Below, piece by piece: positions 9,754-17,911 of a stretch of 64,000 nt of DNA. Source of the DNA: JACQFZ01 sp045810625 (GTDB lineage: Bacteria > Pseudomonadota > Gammaproteobacteria > Acidiferrobacterales > Sulfurifustaceae); NCBI GenBank assembly GCA_045810625.1, contig JBJMVQ010000041.1, positions 62,001-126,000 of the forward strand, read 5' to 3'. The notes below the pieces were generated by a model. The model did not search any database and was not told the DNA's origin. It saw only the letters and a list, made by a program, of their open reading frames with translations. A program made the translations under genes and the position numbers. How positions within the stretch are numbered: position 1 is the first letter of the stretch; each line of letters starts with the position of its first letter.

Positions 9754-10770
9754 ATGGACAGCGTCGATCTGGAAGTACTGAAGAACAGCGTGAAGTGGCT
9801 CGGGAGCGGCCACAAAGTCGTGCTCGTGACCGTGACCAAGACCTGGGGTTCGAGCCCGCGGCCGGCGGGGGCGATGCTCGCGCTGCGCGACGATGGCCTC
9901 GTCTCCGGCTCGGTGTCCGGCGGCTGTATCGAAGACGATCTGATTCACCGCGCGCGCAGCCATACGCTGACCGGCGCGACGCCCGAGGCCGTCACCTACG
10001 GCGTGAGCGGAGACGAAGCGCGCAAATTCGGCTTGCCGTGCGGTGGCACGATCCAAGTCGTGCTCGAGCCGCTGTCCGATCCGGCGCCGATGCAGACCTT
10101 GCTCGAGAAGCTGGAACAGCGCGAGCTGATCGCGCGCGAGCTCGACATGGCGACGGGCCGCAGCACGTTTCGCCCGGCGCGCGCGGATGAAGCGCTTCAG
10201 TTCGACGACAAACGCCTCGTGACGATTCATGGTCCACGCTACCGCCTGATCATCGTCGGCGCCGGGCAGCTTTCCAAATTCATTGCGCAAATCGCGCAAG
10301 GTCTCGATTATCTCGTGACCGTTTGCGATCCACGTACGGAATACAACGACCTTTGGGATGTGCCGGGTGTGCCGCTCGTGCGCGGCATGCCGGACGACGT
10401 CGTGGCGCAGATGAAACCGGACGCGCACACGGCGGTGATTACGCTCACGCACGACCCCAAGCTAGACGACATGGCGCTCACCGAGGCGCTCAAGTCGGAC
10501 GCGTTTTACGTCGGCGCCATCGGCTCGCGCGCGAACAATCAGAAGCGACGCGAACGACTGAGGGATTTCGATCTGACCGAAGAGCAGATCGCGCGTCTAC
10601 ATGGGCCGATTGGGCTCTACATCGGCAGCCGCACGCCGCCCGAAATCGCAATATCGATCCTGGCCGAGATGACCGCGTACAAGAACGGCGTGCAGCTTCC
10701 GGAGGAGGTTCGCGTCGAGGTGGCCAAGGAGGCGATGCGGCAGTCCATGTCGCCGGTTTGCGCGACCTAA
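9754..10770 (+). CDS. xdhC: XdhC/CoxI family molybdenum-cofactor maturation protein
   Basis: A 338-residue two-domain protein. The N-terminal XdhC_CoxI domain has GSSPRPAGAML, VSGGCIEDD (Cys58) and GLPCGGT (Cys96). The C-terminal Rossmann domain starts near IIVGAGQLS and contains ITLTHDPKLDD and YVGAIGSR. XdhC proteins bind Mo-cofactor, protect its sulfurated form and hand it to xanthine, aldehyde or CO dehydrogenases. A good AGGAGG site precedes ATG 9754. A relic of a Mo-subunit gene follows immediately, which fits this having been the maturation gene of a local Mo-hydroxylase operon. Confidence 0.9.
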   Translation: MDSVDLEVLKNSVKWLGSGHKVVLVTVTKTWGSSPRPAGAMLALRDDGLVSGSVSGGCIEDDLIHRARSHTLTGATPEAVTYGVSGDEARKFGLPCGGTIQVVLEPLSDPAPMQTLLEKLEQRELIARELDMATGRSTFRPARADEALQFDDKRLVTIHGPRYRLIIVGAGQLSKFIAQIAQGLDYLVTVCDPRTEYNDLWDVPGVPLVRGMPDDVVAQMKPDAHTAVITLTHDPKLDDMALTEALKSDAFYVGAIGSRANNQKRRERLRDFDLTEEQIARLHGPIGLYIGSRTPPEIAISILAEMTAYKNGVQLPEEVRVEVAKEAMRQSMSPVCAT

Positions 10771-10810
10771 CCGGCTGCGGCCCGGTCAAACGGGCCGGCC
10801 CCGATCCCTC

Positions 10811-10936
10811 GGCGTGCCGGCATTCTCCAACGCCGTGATCGACGCGTTCGCGCACCTGAGAGTGACGCACATGCCGATGCCGCACACGGCGTGGCGGGTG
10901 TGGGAGACGTGCCACAAGCTGGGGTTGGATAAGTAA
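10811..10936 (+). pseudogene. C-terminal relic of a CO/aldehyde dehydrogenase large Mo subunit (CoxL/XdhB type)
   Basis: The plus frame from 10811 reads GVPAFSNAVIDAF, then THMPMPHTAWRVWETC, and ends LGLDK-TAA at 10936. This matches the end of CoxL/XdhB-type Mo subunits, where a PAIANAVxDAL helix is followed by a G(V/I)xHIDMPLTPxRVW segment. Only about 41 codons remain and there is no start codon or ribosome binding site. It lies between xdhC and a repeat cluster, in the position where catalytic subunits would be expected. The match is by eye; the alternative is a chance open frame of 42 codons. Confidence 0.55.
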
Positions 10937-10964
10937 GTAGGACTGCATTAGGAAAAACATTTGG

Positions 10965-11045
10965 AAACGCAAAGGACGCCAAGGACGCGAAGGGTAATAG
11001 GTTAAAAGCGAGCTAACCGCAGAGGACGCGGAGGACGCAGAGGAA
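10965..11045. repeat. Intergenic repeat, copy 1 (two left arms)
   Basis: Two related direct units are seen. One at 10965-10993 has the form AAACGCAAAGGACGCCAAGG, and one at 11015-11045 starts AACCGCAGAGGACGCGGAGG. They belong to the family found at 27.9, 29.7, 29.9 and 50.3 kb, but here only left-arm units are present and no complementary right arm follows. A small hairpin with four T residues (11048-11067) follows. The copy separates a truncated CoxL tail from an N-terminally truncated XdhC gene, and part of it reads through in frame into the latter as LTAEDAEDAEE. Confidence 0.8.
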
Positions 11046-11123
11046 GGCGCTAAAAAATTAGCGTTTTCGCGGGCGCAGACTGGCGAGCGAAGCGAAGCAA
11101 CGCCGCAGCGGCCGCGCGCGCGG

Positions 11124-11735
11124 TTGCTGATTTTCGGAGGATCGGCCGTCGCGCAGGCGCTGGCTGATCTCGCCGCGCGCGCCGGCTTCAACGTGCGCGT
11201 CGCCGCGCCGGGAGCGGACCGCGCGGAATTCGCGGGCGCCGAGCGCATGTTCGAGGATTTCTCGTCCATCGACCCGGATGGCGATTTCGCGGTGGTCGCG
11301 ACGCAGGGCAAGCGCGATGAAGACGCGCTCGAAGCCGCGCTCGGTACTTCCGCGCGCTATGTGAGGATGGTGGCGAGCCGCCGCAAAGCGGCGAAGCTCA
11401 AACAGTATTTGCGCGAACGCCACGCGCCGGCGCGCGTCGAAGCGGTGGTTGCGCCCGCGGGACTGGACATCGGCGCCGTTACGCCCGCCGAAATTGCGGT
11501 ATCGGTTCTCGGCGCGCTGATTCAGGCGCGGCGGGACGCGATGACGGCGCGCGCGGTTGAAGAGCAGTCGCGCGAAACGACACCGGCATCATCTGCGATC
11601 GATCCCGTTTGCGGCATGACGGTGGGCCGTGCAACCGCCGAGCACACGCTGACGCACGCGGGCGTCACTTATTACTTTTGCTGCGCCGGTTGCCGGCACG
11701 AGTTCGAAAAAGCGCCGACGCGCTACGCAGCCTAG
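11124..11735 (+). CDS. Truncated XdhC Rossmann domain fused to a YHS metal-binding domain
   Basis: The frame encodes the C-terminal Rossmann half of an XdhC-type protein (LLIFGGSAVAQAL, FAVVATQGKRDEDALE, APAGLDIGAVTPAEIA). A YHS domain follows with DPVCGMTV and YYFCCAGC near the end. The N-terminal XdhC_CoxI domain is absent. No ATG or GTG lies between the in-frame stop at 10998 and the TTG at 11124, and the upstream codons are translated repeat. It is therefore a truncated gene, possibly still expressed from TTG 11124 without an obvious ribosome binding site. The YHS fusion hints that the original protein handled copper or another soft metal for a Mo/Cu enzyme; this is inference. Confidence 0.6.
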   Translation: MLIFGGSAVAQALADLAARAGFNVRVAAPGADRAEFAGAERMFEDFSSIDPDGDFAVVATQGKRDEDALEAALGTSARYVRMVASRRKAAKLKQYLRERHAPARVEAVVAPAGLDIGAVTPAEIAVSVLGALIQARRDAMTARAVEEQSRETTPASSAIDPVCGMTVGRATAEHTLTHAGVTYYFCCAGCRHEFEKAPTRYAA

Positions 11736-11738
11736 GGG

Positions 11739-12506
11739 TTATTCGAACTCGGGCGGGCTGGCCGGCATGCTTTCGCGACCTGGTCCGCGAAACACGTCGA
11801 GCTCGTTGACGACGTCGCGCACGCCCTCGATGTACCAGACGTCGGTCTCGGCCATGTGCTTTTCCTCGTTGGTCGCGACGACACCGCGGAGCACGACGCG
11901 GCCGTCGCGCACGCGGCTGGTGACTTGATCGGAGTGCACGATCGGGTCTTTGTTCAACACCAGCTCGATCGCTTCGCGGATTTCGTCGTCGTTGTCGGGT
12001 TCGGGCGGCTGGATCGCGGTCGTATTGACGACGTCGCGGCAACCCGGTGCCCACCACGCGAGCACGCCGGCGAGGCGCTTGTGCGCCAGGCTCACTACCG
12101 AACCGCGCAGCGTCACGACGCCGTCCTTCACGGACGCTTCGATCGATCCGTTGGCCGGGTCGAGACGGCGCACGATGGCGTCGCGGTCACCTTCGAGCCG
12201 GCACGAGATGGTGAGATCCTGGAACGCCGGCTCTTCGGTCAGATGCCGGCACACGGCGTCACGGATAGCACCGTCACCCGATCGCGTCGTGGGCCGTACC
12301 CGCAAGCGGTCGACGACGTTGCGCACACCCGCCGTCGTCTTCGCGCATTCGACCGCCACCCGCTTTTCTTCGATTCGTTCGACCTCGCCGTCCAGCACGA
12401 CATCGCCGTTCTCGATGCGCACGTCGACGGCCGAACGATGCAGGTTCACGCGCGGCGTGTGTTCGAGCGCGGCGCGCACGGCTCTCGCGATTTCAGCTTC
12501 GCTCAT
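11739..12506 (-). CDS. Triple BON-domain protein
   Basis: A 255-residue acidic protein with three BON repeats, each opening with an (E/I)xxAVxxxLxxxP helix and ending in a G-V-V-x-L-x-G-x-V strand followed by an A-x-x-V-x-G-V-R-D-V-V-N type strand. No signal peptide is visible, so this is a cytosolic BON protein rather than the OsmY kind. BON proteins are typically induced by osmotic or envelope stress and may bind lipid or membrane surfaces. Start ATG 12506 follows AAAGGG; an upstream TTG is less likely. Its stop lies only 3 bases from the XdhC-YHS stop, in convergent orientation. Confidence 0.8.
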   Translation of the reverse strand: MSEAEIARAVRAALEHTPRVNLHRSAVDVRIENGDVVLDGEVERIEEKRVAVECAKTTAGVRNVVDRLRVRPTTRSGDGAIRDAVCRHLTEEPAFQDLTISCRLEGDRDAIVRRLDPANGSIEASVKDGVVTLRGSVVSLAHKRLAGVLAWWAPGCRDVVNTTAIQPPEPDNDDEIREAIELVLNKDPIVHSDQVTSRVRDGRVVLRGVVATNEEKHMAETDVWYIEGVRDVVNELDVFRGPGRESMPASPPEFE

Positions 12507-12611
12507 GAGCAAATCCCTTTGTGATCGCCCGAGAATTTCTCGAGCGCGATGCTAATTCGAGCAGAGCGGTTTGCGGGAAGTTCCGGCGGCTGCCGCCGCG
12601 GTGCGCGGTGC

Positions 12612-13079
12612 TTACGCAGGTTTCAAAACCATCAGATAGTAGATCAGCACCATCGCGACGAACGCGGGGACTCCGAGCGTGGTCCAGATGCGCGCATATC
12701 GCCAGTAAAGCGGCGGCAGCGCCGGAGCGTTGGCGGCCGCGGCGACGCGGGCGAGGTCGCGCATGCGCAATTGCAGCCACACTACGGGGAGCCAGCACGC
12801 GCCGGCGAGGACATACAGCGCGAGCGACCACGCAATCCAATCGCTCGACCACGGAAACCCGAGACGATGCGCCATGTACAAACCGGAGAGCGGTTGGAAG
12901 ATTACCGTCGGCGTGGTGAAGAGCCAGTCGGCGATGACGACGTAGCCGGCCACGACGCTGATCGCCTGAACGTTGCGGGTGCGGTTCGCGAAGAACATAT
13001 AGAACGCGCTGCCGAGTCCGGTGCCGAACAGAAATGTCGCGGACAGGATGTGCAACCACTTGAGAACGAGATAATCCAC
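12612..13079 (-). CDS. DUF2269 family integral membrane protein
   Basis: A 155-residue protein with four predicted membrane helices, starting LVLKWLHILSATFLFGTGLG. This is the recognisable beginning of DUF2269 proteins, with conserved histidine and glycines in the first helix. Its GTG start shares one base with the TAG stop of the upstream epimerase-DoxX gene, so the two are translationally coupled. Function is unknown. Paired with a DoxX-containing SDR, a role in membrane redox chemistry is possible. Confidence 0.8.
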   Translation of the reverse strand: MDYLVLKWLHILSATFLFGTGLGSAFYMFFANRTRNVQAISVVAGYVVIADWLFTTPTVIFQPLSGLYMAHRLGFPWSSDWIAWSLALYVLAGACWLPVVWLQLRMRDLARVAAAANAPALPPLYWRYARIWTTLGVPAFVAMVLIYYLMVLKPA

Positions 13080-14356
13080 TATTCCTCCAGCGTGAGCAGC
13101 GTCGCCAGGGCCGCGAGCATGGGCACGTTCTTGATGAGCGGACCGAATGGGTGCAGCCAGAATTCGGGCAGCGCCCAGGCAACGATGGCGCTATATACGA
13201 GGATAACGCCGATCTGCAGTTCCCAGAGCCGGCGACCGCGACGCACCGCGAGGGTCGCGATGCCGAAGGCGAGATCGAGGAGCGCGGCGCCGTAGAGCGC
13301 GAGCGGTGCCCATACGCCGGTGATGCCGGCGCGCGCGAGCAACGCGTAGCTCTCCTGGATGGGATAAATCCCGAGCGACACGACGCCGCTGACCAGCCAG
13401 ACGAGCGCGATGCTGACCCGCAAGAGCGGCAGCAGCCACGTGAGCCGTGCCTGGCGCCGCAGCGCGGCGGCCGAGGCGGGCGGAATGAAATCGCGCGGCG
13501 GGCGCGGCGGACGGCCGAGGAGCGCCGTGATCGGGCCCGCGTCGGCCGTGTTGCCGCGTTCGAGCATGTCGAGCGACTCCGGCGCCAGCAGGCTTGCGGG
13601 CAAACCGCGCATCGCGCGCGCGCCGGCACGGACCAGCGCCGGCGGAACGGGGAGGTAAAGCGTCGACGGCAAGTCGAGGGTGTCGCGCAACTGCCGGAGA
13701 TAGTCGCGCAATGCGATCGGCCGTGGACCGACGAATGCGACGCGGCGGCGCGCCGGGGTTCGGGGTCGGAGCAGCACCATCAGCGCGTCGATAAGATCGT
13801 CGAGATGAACCGGCTGAAGCGGTTGATCGCCGCGACCGGGCAGCGGCACGATCGGCAGCGCAGCAAGAAAGTTGAAGAGTCCGGCGCTCGCCCCGCCGAT
13901 GCCGTACACGAGCGAAGGCTGCACGATGAGCCAATCAAGATCGAGACCGGTTAAATAATCGTCGGCGGCCTTCTTGCTCATATGATAGCGGCTGGCGGCG
14001 TTAGCGTCGGCGCCCAATGCGGAGATTTGCACGACGCGGCGAACGCGGCAGCGCACGCACGCGTCGAACAACGCGATCGGGCCGCGCACGTGGACCGTAT
14101 CGAAACGCTGCGCTCCGTGCTCGCGGAAGATGCCGACGGTGTTTACCACCGCGTCGATGCCGTCGAGGCGCGGCCGCCACGCAGTCGGATCGTGGTCGCG
14201 GGTCAAGTCGGCGTGCACGAATGGCATTCCCGGAAATAAGCGCTCGAACCGCTCTCGGTTGCGAGCGCATCCAACCACGTGTTCACCTGCGTGCTGCAGC
14301 GCCCGCGCGAGCGCGCGTCCGATGAAGCCGTCGGCGCCGGTAATGAGCACGTTCAT
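13079..14356 (-). CDS. SDR-DoxX fusion protein
   Basis: A 425-residue fusion. Residues 1 to about 290 form an atypical short-chain dehydrogenase with the NAD(P)-binding GADGFIG near the N-terminus and YHMSKKAADDYL carrying the Tyr-x-x-x-Lys pair. The remainder has four membrane helices (LVWLVSGVVSLG, then GAALLDLAFGIATLAV) of the DoxX-like family. The start is set by the NAD-binding strand MNVLITGADG; the upstream open stretch is arginine-rich and not protein-like. The arrangement ties an NADH-using domain to a quinone-linked membrane protein. It is co-transcribed with the DUF2269 gene. Confidence 0.85.
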   Translation of the reverse strand: MNVLITGADGFIGRALARALQHAGEHVVGCARNRERFERLFPGMPFVHADLTRDHDPTAWRPRLDGIDAVVNTVGIFREHGAQRFDTVHVRGPIALFDACVRCRVRRVVQISALGADANAASRYHMSKKAADDYLTGLDLDWLIVQPSLVYGIGGASAGLFNFLAALPIVPLPGRGDQPLQPVHLDDLIDALMVLLRPRTPARRRVAFVGPRPIALRDYLRQLRDTLDLPSTLYLPVPPALVRAGARAMRGLPASLLAPESLDMLERGNTADAGPITALLGRPPRPPRDFIPPASAAALRRQARLTWLLPLLRVSIALVWLVSGVVSLGIYPIQESYALLARAGITGVWAPLALYGAALLDLAFGIATLAVRRGRRLWELQIGVILVYSAIVAWALPEFWLHPFGPLIKNVPMLAALATLLTLEE

Positions 14357-14502
14357 CGTCGTGCACCCATTGACGCGGTCGAGAATACCCGGCGCGCGCG
14401 TGCGCGACGACCGCCCGCCGGTCGCACGTCTGCGGATAATTCCGGATGGACCGGTGGTCGCGCTTCCCGAACCATGGCGTCTTCGTTGAATGGAGCGCAA
14501 TC

Positions 14503-14985
14503 ATGAAGAGCTGGCGCGAAGCGCTGAAGAGCGCCGTCGTTCCTGGAATAGTCGGCGGTGCGGTGGCTTCCGTCACGGCGGCCCGTCGCGCCCGTAAGGA
14601 GAGCGGCAGTGCGGTGGCGGCGATCAATGCGACCAGCCATGTCGTGTGGGGTGACGATGCGGCGAAGGTCGAGCAGGCGACGCTCAAACATACCGGGCCG
14701 GGCTATCTCATCAATAGCGCGGCCGCTTTCTTCTGGGCGGTCGTGTTCGAGAAGCTCTTCGGCGCAGCCGTCGATCGGCGCGGTGCGCCGGCCGCGTTGC
14801 TCGGTGCGGCCGCCACGGTGGGTCTTGCCTATATCACCGACTACAAGATCGTTCCGCGGCGCCTCACCCCAGGATACGAAAAGCGCGTTTCCGGACGCTC
14901 GTTGCTCATGATCTATAGCGTAATCGCGGGCGCATTCGCGGCCGGTGCGTTGCTGACACGTACCGCATCGAGATCGACATCGTAG
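14503..14985 (+). CDS. Conserved small membrane protein, unknown function
   Basis: A 160-residue protein beginning MKSWREALKSAVVPGIVGG, with a glycine/alanine-rich first helix. Hydrophobic segments lie near residues 65-80 and 95-112 (AAVDRRGAPAALLGAAATVG), and another at 135-150. GGAG sits 8 bases before ATG 14503. It is divergent from the SDR-DoxX gene. I do not recognise a family beyond predicted inner-membrane proteins of proteobacteria that share the YITDYKIVPRRLTPGYE signature. Confidence 0.7.
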   Translation: MKSWREALKSAVVPGIVGGAVASVTAARRARKESGSAVAAINATSHVVWGDDAAKVEQATLKHTGPGYLINSAAAFFWAVVFEKLFGAAVDRRGAPAALLGAAATVGLAYITDYKIVPRRLTPGYEKRVSGRSLLMIYSVIAGAFAAGALLTRTASRSTS

Positions 14986-15072
14986 CTCGATCACCGGTTC
15001 GAAAATTCTTCTACAACGCGCATTCCGGGCGAGTGGGACCGCGTCCGACGGTGTGCGCGCTGCCCCAACGTA

Positions 15073-15477
15073 TTACAAGGGCGTTGTATCGTCGTTCAGT
15101 AATTTCTGCAAAAAACCCAAGTCGATGGGCTTGACCAGATGCAAATCGAAGCCGGCTTTGAGCGCACGCTCCCGGTCCGCCGGCTGACCGAAGCCGGTAA
15201 GGGCGAACAGTCTTATTTGCCGTCCGTATTCGCGGCGCAGTCGTTCCGCGACTTCATAGCCGTTCATACCGGGTAGGTCGACGTCGACGAACGCGATGTT
15301 CGGGTGAAACTCGCGCGCTGCATCGAGCGCGGAAGGTCCGTCGGGCACGGCGCGTACCTCATTGCCGATCAGCTCGAGTAAGACGCGGAAGCTCTCGATG
15401 ACGTCCGGATCGTCCTCGACGGCCAGCACGCGGTTGCGTCGCTTGGGGGATTCGGACACTGCGGTGATTTCGTTCAT
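15073..15477 (-). CDS. Single-domain response regulator (CheY-like receiver)
   Basis: A 134-residue receiver domain without an output domain. It has the acidic pair VEDDPD near residue 20, the phospho-acceptor Asp in FVDVDLPGMNGYE near residue 66, the switch Thr in FALTGFG and the Lys in LVKPIDL. AAGGAG precedes the start. The upstream gene on the same strand is a PAS histidine kinase 73 bases away, so this is probably its partner or phosphate sink. Confidence 0.88.
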   Translation of the reverse strand: MNEITAVSESPKRRNRVLAVEDDPDVIESFRVLLELIGNEVRAVPDGPSALDAAREFHPNIAFVDVDLPGMNGYEVAERLRREYGRQIRLFALTGFGQPADRERALKAGFDLHLVKPIDLGFLQKLLNDDTTPL

Positions 15478-15549
15478 CTCCAGCTCTCCTTGTCGTGTCG
15501 AACTGCGTTATCTTTCCCGCTCGCTCTTTGCCCGAGTGCCGCGGTCGCT

Positions 15550-16707
15550 TCATCCGCCCCTGGAACTCGCATCGAGCGGCAGCTGAACCACGAATTCGCT
15601 GCCCTTGCCCGGACCATCGCTCGCCGCGTGCACCTCTCCGCCGTGAAGCTCGACCAGTTGGCGGACGAGGACGAGCGGCACCGGGAACACCTCCTCGCGC
15701 ACGCGCGTACCGGCAACGGTTTGCATCAGCGTTTCGAAAATGTACGGCAGCTCCTCGGATGAAATGCCGTCCCCGTCGTCGCGGATGCGCACGGCCGCAT
15801 GGCGCTCACCGCGTTCGACCGCCACGTCGATTCGGCCGGCCTCGCTCGTGCCGTTGATGGCGTGCGCGAGCAGGGTGTTGAAGACCTGCGTCAGCCGCCT
15901 CGTATCGGCCTCGACCCAGATAGGGCTTTCGCTCCGGGCTACGGTTAATGTCTGCTTCCGTTGCTCGGTGAACCAACGTGCTTCATAGACCGCCTCGTCC
16001 ACGGCCGTATTCAGATCCACACGTGCCAATCGCAGGGTCAGCGTACCGCGAACAATGCGCGATATGTCGAGCAAATCGTTTACGAAATAGGCCAACCGCT
16101 CTGTCTGCCGCCGAATCAATTCGAGGCCCCATCGCACCTCCTCGGTTTTGTTTCCCATGCCGTTACACAGGATGTTTACCGTATTGCTCAACGATGCCAG
16201 GGGATTTCGTAGCTCATGGCTAAGCGCCGCGAGAAAGTCGCCTCGGCGGCGGTCGGCGTCGGCCAGTTGCCGGCGATGTTCGTGCAACAGCCGCTCGTTT
16301 TCCCGAAGCGCTCGCTCCGCGTTGCGGCGATCGCTGATGTCGCGCTCGACGTCCACGAAGCCGACGGGGTTTCCCGTCCAATCGCGGATCACCGAGACCG
16401 TGACGGCTACAGGGATGCGCCGACCATCTCGGGCCCGGCGAACCGTTTCAAAGAATGCCACGTTCTCGCCGCCGGATAGCCGCTCGAAGAGGTCGACGCG
16501 CTCCCACTCGATTCCTGGCTCGCATAGAAAGGCGAATGTGCGTCCGAGCACTTCCTCCGCGGCATAACCGAACAATCGCTCTGCACCGCGACTCCACGAA
16601 GTGATGGTCATGTTCAGGGACCGGCGGATAATCGCGTCCGGGGATGAGTCGACGATCGCCGCGAGCCAGGCGCGCTCGATAGCGTGCGCTTTCCAATCCG
16701 TGCGCAT
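15550..16707 (-). CDS. Cytosolic PAS-domain sensor histidine kinase
   Basis: A 385-residue kinase. A PAS domain occupies residues 10-125 (AIVDSSPDAIIRRS, RLFGYAAEEVLGR) and a PAC segment ends DVERDISDRR. A short coiled coil leads to the HisKA box LAALSHELRNPLASLSNTV. An HATPase domain follows with an N-box around TQVFNTLLAHAIN, the G1-type IRDDGDGISSEELP and a late GKGSEFVVQLPL. There are no membrane segments, so it senses a cytoplasmic signal, possibly redox via PAS. ATG 16707 was chosen over a GTG two codons upstream. It lies next to a receiver-only regulator. Confidence 0.88.
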   Translation of the reverse strand: MRTDWKAHAIERAWLAAIVDSSPDAIIRRSLNMTITSWSRGAERLFGYAAEEVLGRTFAFLCEPGIEWERVDLFERLSGGENVAFFETVRRARDGRRIPVAVTVSVIRDWTGNPVGFVDVERDISDRRNAERALRENERLLHEHRRQLADADRRRGDFLAALSHELRNPLASLSNTVNILCNGMGNKTEEVRWGLELIRRQTERLAYFVNDLLDISRIVRGTLTLRLARVDLNTAVDEAVYEARWFTEQRKQTLTVARSESPIWVEADTRRLTQVFNTLLAHAINGTSEAGRIDVAVERGERHAAVRIRDDGDGISSEELPYIFETLMQTVAGTRVREEVFPVPLVLVRQLVELHGGEVHAASDGPGKGSEFVVQLPLDASSRGG

Positions 16708-17280
16708 TACCACGACACCGCCCGTACCAATGCGGCGCGCGCGCTTTTTCCGAACGTCTGTGGCATAAACAGCGGTCGTCGAGGCGTCGATGCTCAGCTC
16801 TCGGCGTGGGATTTGCGCGGTAGCCGTGCGCGTTTTACGCGCTGCGACCCTACGCTCCGACGTATTCGCCAGCCGATTTTAAAATGTGTAATGCGATTTT
16901 GCGCGAGGGGAATACCTGTCCCCCATCGGTACATTGGTCGCGCGCACGGGGAGTATCCCCGGCGACTTTTTCTTTACACGAATTTCTTCTTTACACGCAT
17001 TTCGAACGTTCTCGCAGGAAACGCGCGACCGAACGCGAGGATTGAAAGCGGCGTGCATTGCGTCACGCAACAGGTAGCGGGGGGTAGAAGTCGCGATGTA
17101 AAAGTGGCGATTGATTGCGAACTAGCCGGGGTGCGAACGAAAATTACGTTTAGCATCACTGCGCGGCTTTTCGAACCTGGCGCATTCCTCGCCCCGCTAG
17201 CGGCGCTTGGAAGCGCGCTGCGGTTCGTCGCGGCGAAGCGGATCGCAGTGATCGTTTACGATGGATGATGATCCCAAAGC
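16708..17280. other. Long intergenic region with an AT-rich core
   Basis: About 570 bases between the divergent kinase and an MmoB-like gene. An open frame crosses it on the plus strand but shows no family resemblance and no ribosome binding site, so I do not call a gene. The stretch 16947-16974 has a perfect 6-bp stem with a 3-base loop (CGGGGA-gta-TCCCCG) followed by a T-rich run, which could end an unannotated small RNA. A tandem 15-base repeat of the type TTCTTTACACGnATTTC lies at 16970-17001. Base composition here is clearly more AT-rich than in the neighbouring genes. Confidence 0.4.
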
Positions 17281-17283
17281 ATG

Positions 17284-17565
17284 ATGACGACTCCTAACGG
17301 TTCTGTCGGGCCGGTCTTGCGCGCGGGTCCGCTTGCTGTACTTATCGTGCAGGCGATAAAGGCGGCTAACCAGGAAGTCACGATCATCGATCGTGGCAGC
17401 TACCTTCGCGTACACGTACCGACGCGCTGCGTGCTGCGGCGCGACCTGGTGGAACAATACCTCGGCGCACCATTCCTGCTGCCCGGCGACCTCGAAAGCG
17501 TGATGTCGTCGTTCATGGGTCGATTGACGATCTCGGAGAACGTTGCCGTGTGGGAGGCAACCTGA
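17284..17565 (+). CDS. MmoB/DmpM (TmoD)-family monooxygenase effector protein, orphan
   Basis: A 93-residue protein whose N-terminus (SVGPVLRAGPLAVLIVQAI) and middle (VTIIDRGSYLRVHVPTRCVLRRD) follow the small coupling/effector proteins of soluble diiron monooxygenases such as TmoD, DmpM and MmoB. Those proteins bind the hydroxylase and tune substrate access. No hydroxylase, ferredoxin or reductase subunit is visible on either side, so it is an orphan in this window. Two tandem ATG codons (17281 and 17284) are possible starts. It may act on a hydroxylase encoded elsewhere or be the relic of a lost operon. Confidence 0.75.
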   Translation: MTTPNGSVGPVLRAGPLAVLIVQAIKAANQEVTIIDRGSYLRVHVPTRCVLRRDLVEQYLGAPFLLPGDLESVMSSFMGRLTISENVAVWEAT

Positions 17566-17699
17566 TCGGCTAGCGCGTGAGCGAGCTGCACCGCAACTCC
17601 GCCGCACTGATCCGCAGGCGCAGCCATTTCGGTGGCAATGGATCGCGTGGTGCGTGCGCCGGGAGCGAGAGGTTGGCGAAGGGCGGCCGCGTATGCGGG

Positions 17700-17881
17700 A
17701 GCCGGGTAACGATTTTCTCTTCGATCTGGAGCGCGAGCGCCCGTGCCGCCGCGGATGCCGCTTCGGCGCCGCCGTCCGCCCGTGGCGGAGCGGGATAATA
17801 TCCGAGCCCGAGCTGGATCTGCTTTGCCACATTCTCGCCGGCCAACCAAGCGGCGAAGAAGAGGGCGGCGGTATCTTGAAA
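17700..17881 (-). pseudogene. Possible C-terminal relic of a DJ-1/PfpI (isocyanide hydratase-like) protein
   Basis: On the minus strand the frame reads ALFFAAWLAGENVAKQIQLG followed by YYPAPP and an alanine-rich tail. It resembles the last helix of DJ-1/PfpI proteins of the isocyanide hydratase type, where a (A/G)IDFAL...GEEVAKxIQLxLEYxPxPPF segment is conserved. No start, nucleophile elbow or ribosome binding site is present, so at best it is a fragment. The identification is by eye and the frame runs on antisense into the protease gene. Confidence 0.4.
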
Positions 17882-17911
17882 AGGATGACCTGCGGCCGCA
17901 TCGTTTGGCGC

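Noticed and set aside
10965..11045. CRISPR array from the repeated GAGGACGC units
   Set aside because: Units are adjacent and degenerate without spacers of regular length, and no cas genes are present; they belong to a dispersed inverted-repeat family.
11739..12506. OsmY-like periplasmic assignment for the BON protein
   Set aside because: No signal peptide is seen and there are three BON repeats instead of two.
16684..17268. A 194-codon plus-strand frame in the gap before the MmoB-like gene
   Set aside because: No ribosome binding site, no family resemblance, and its first part is antisense to the PAS kinase start.
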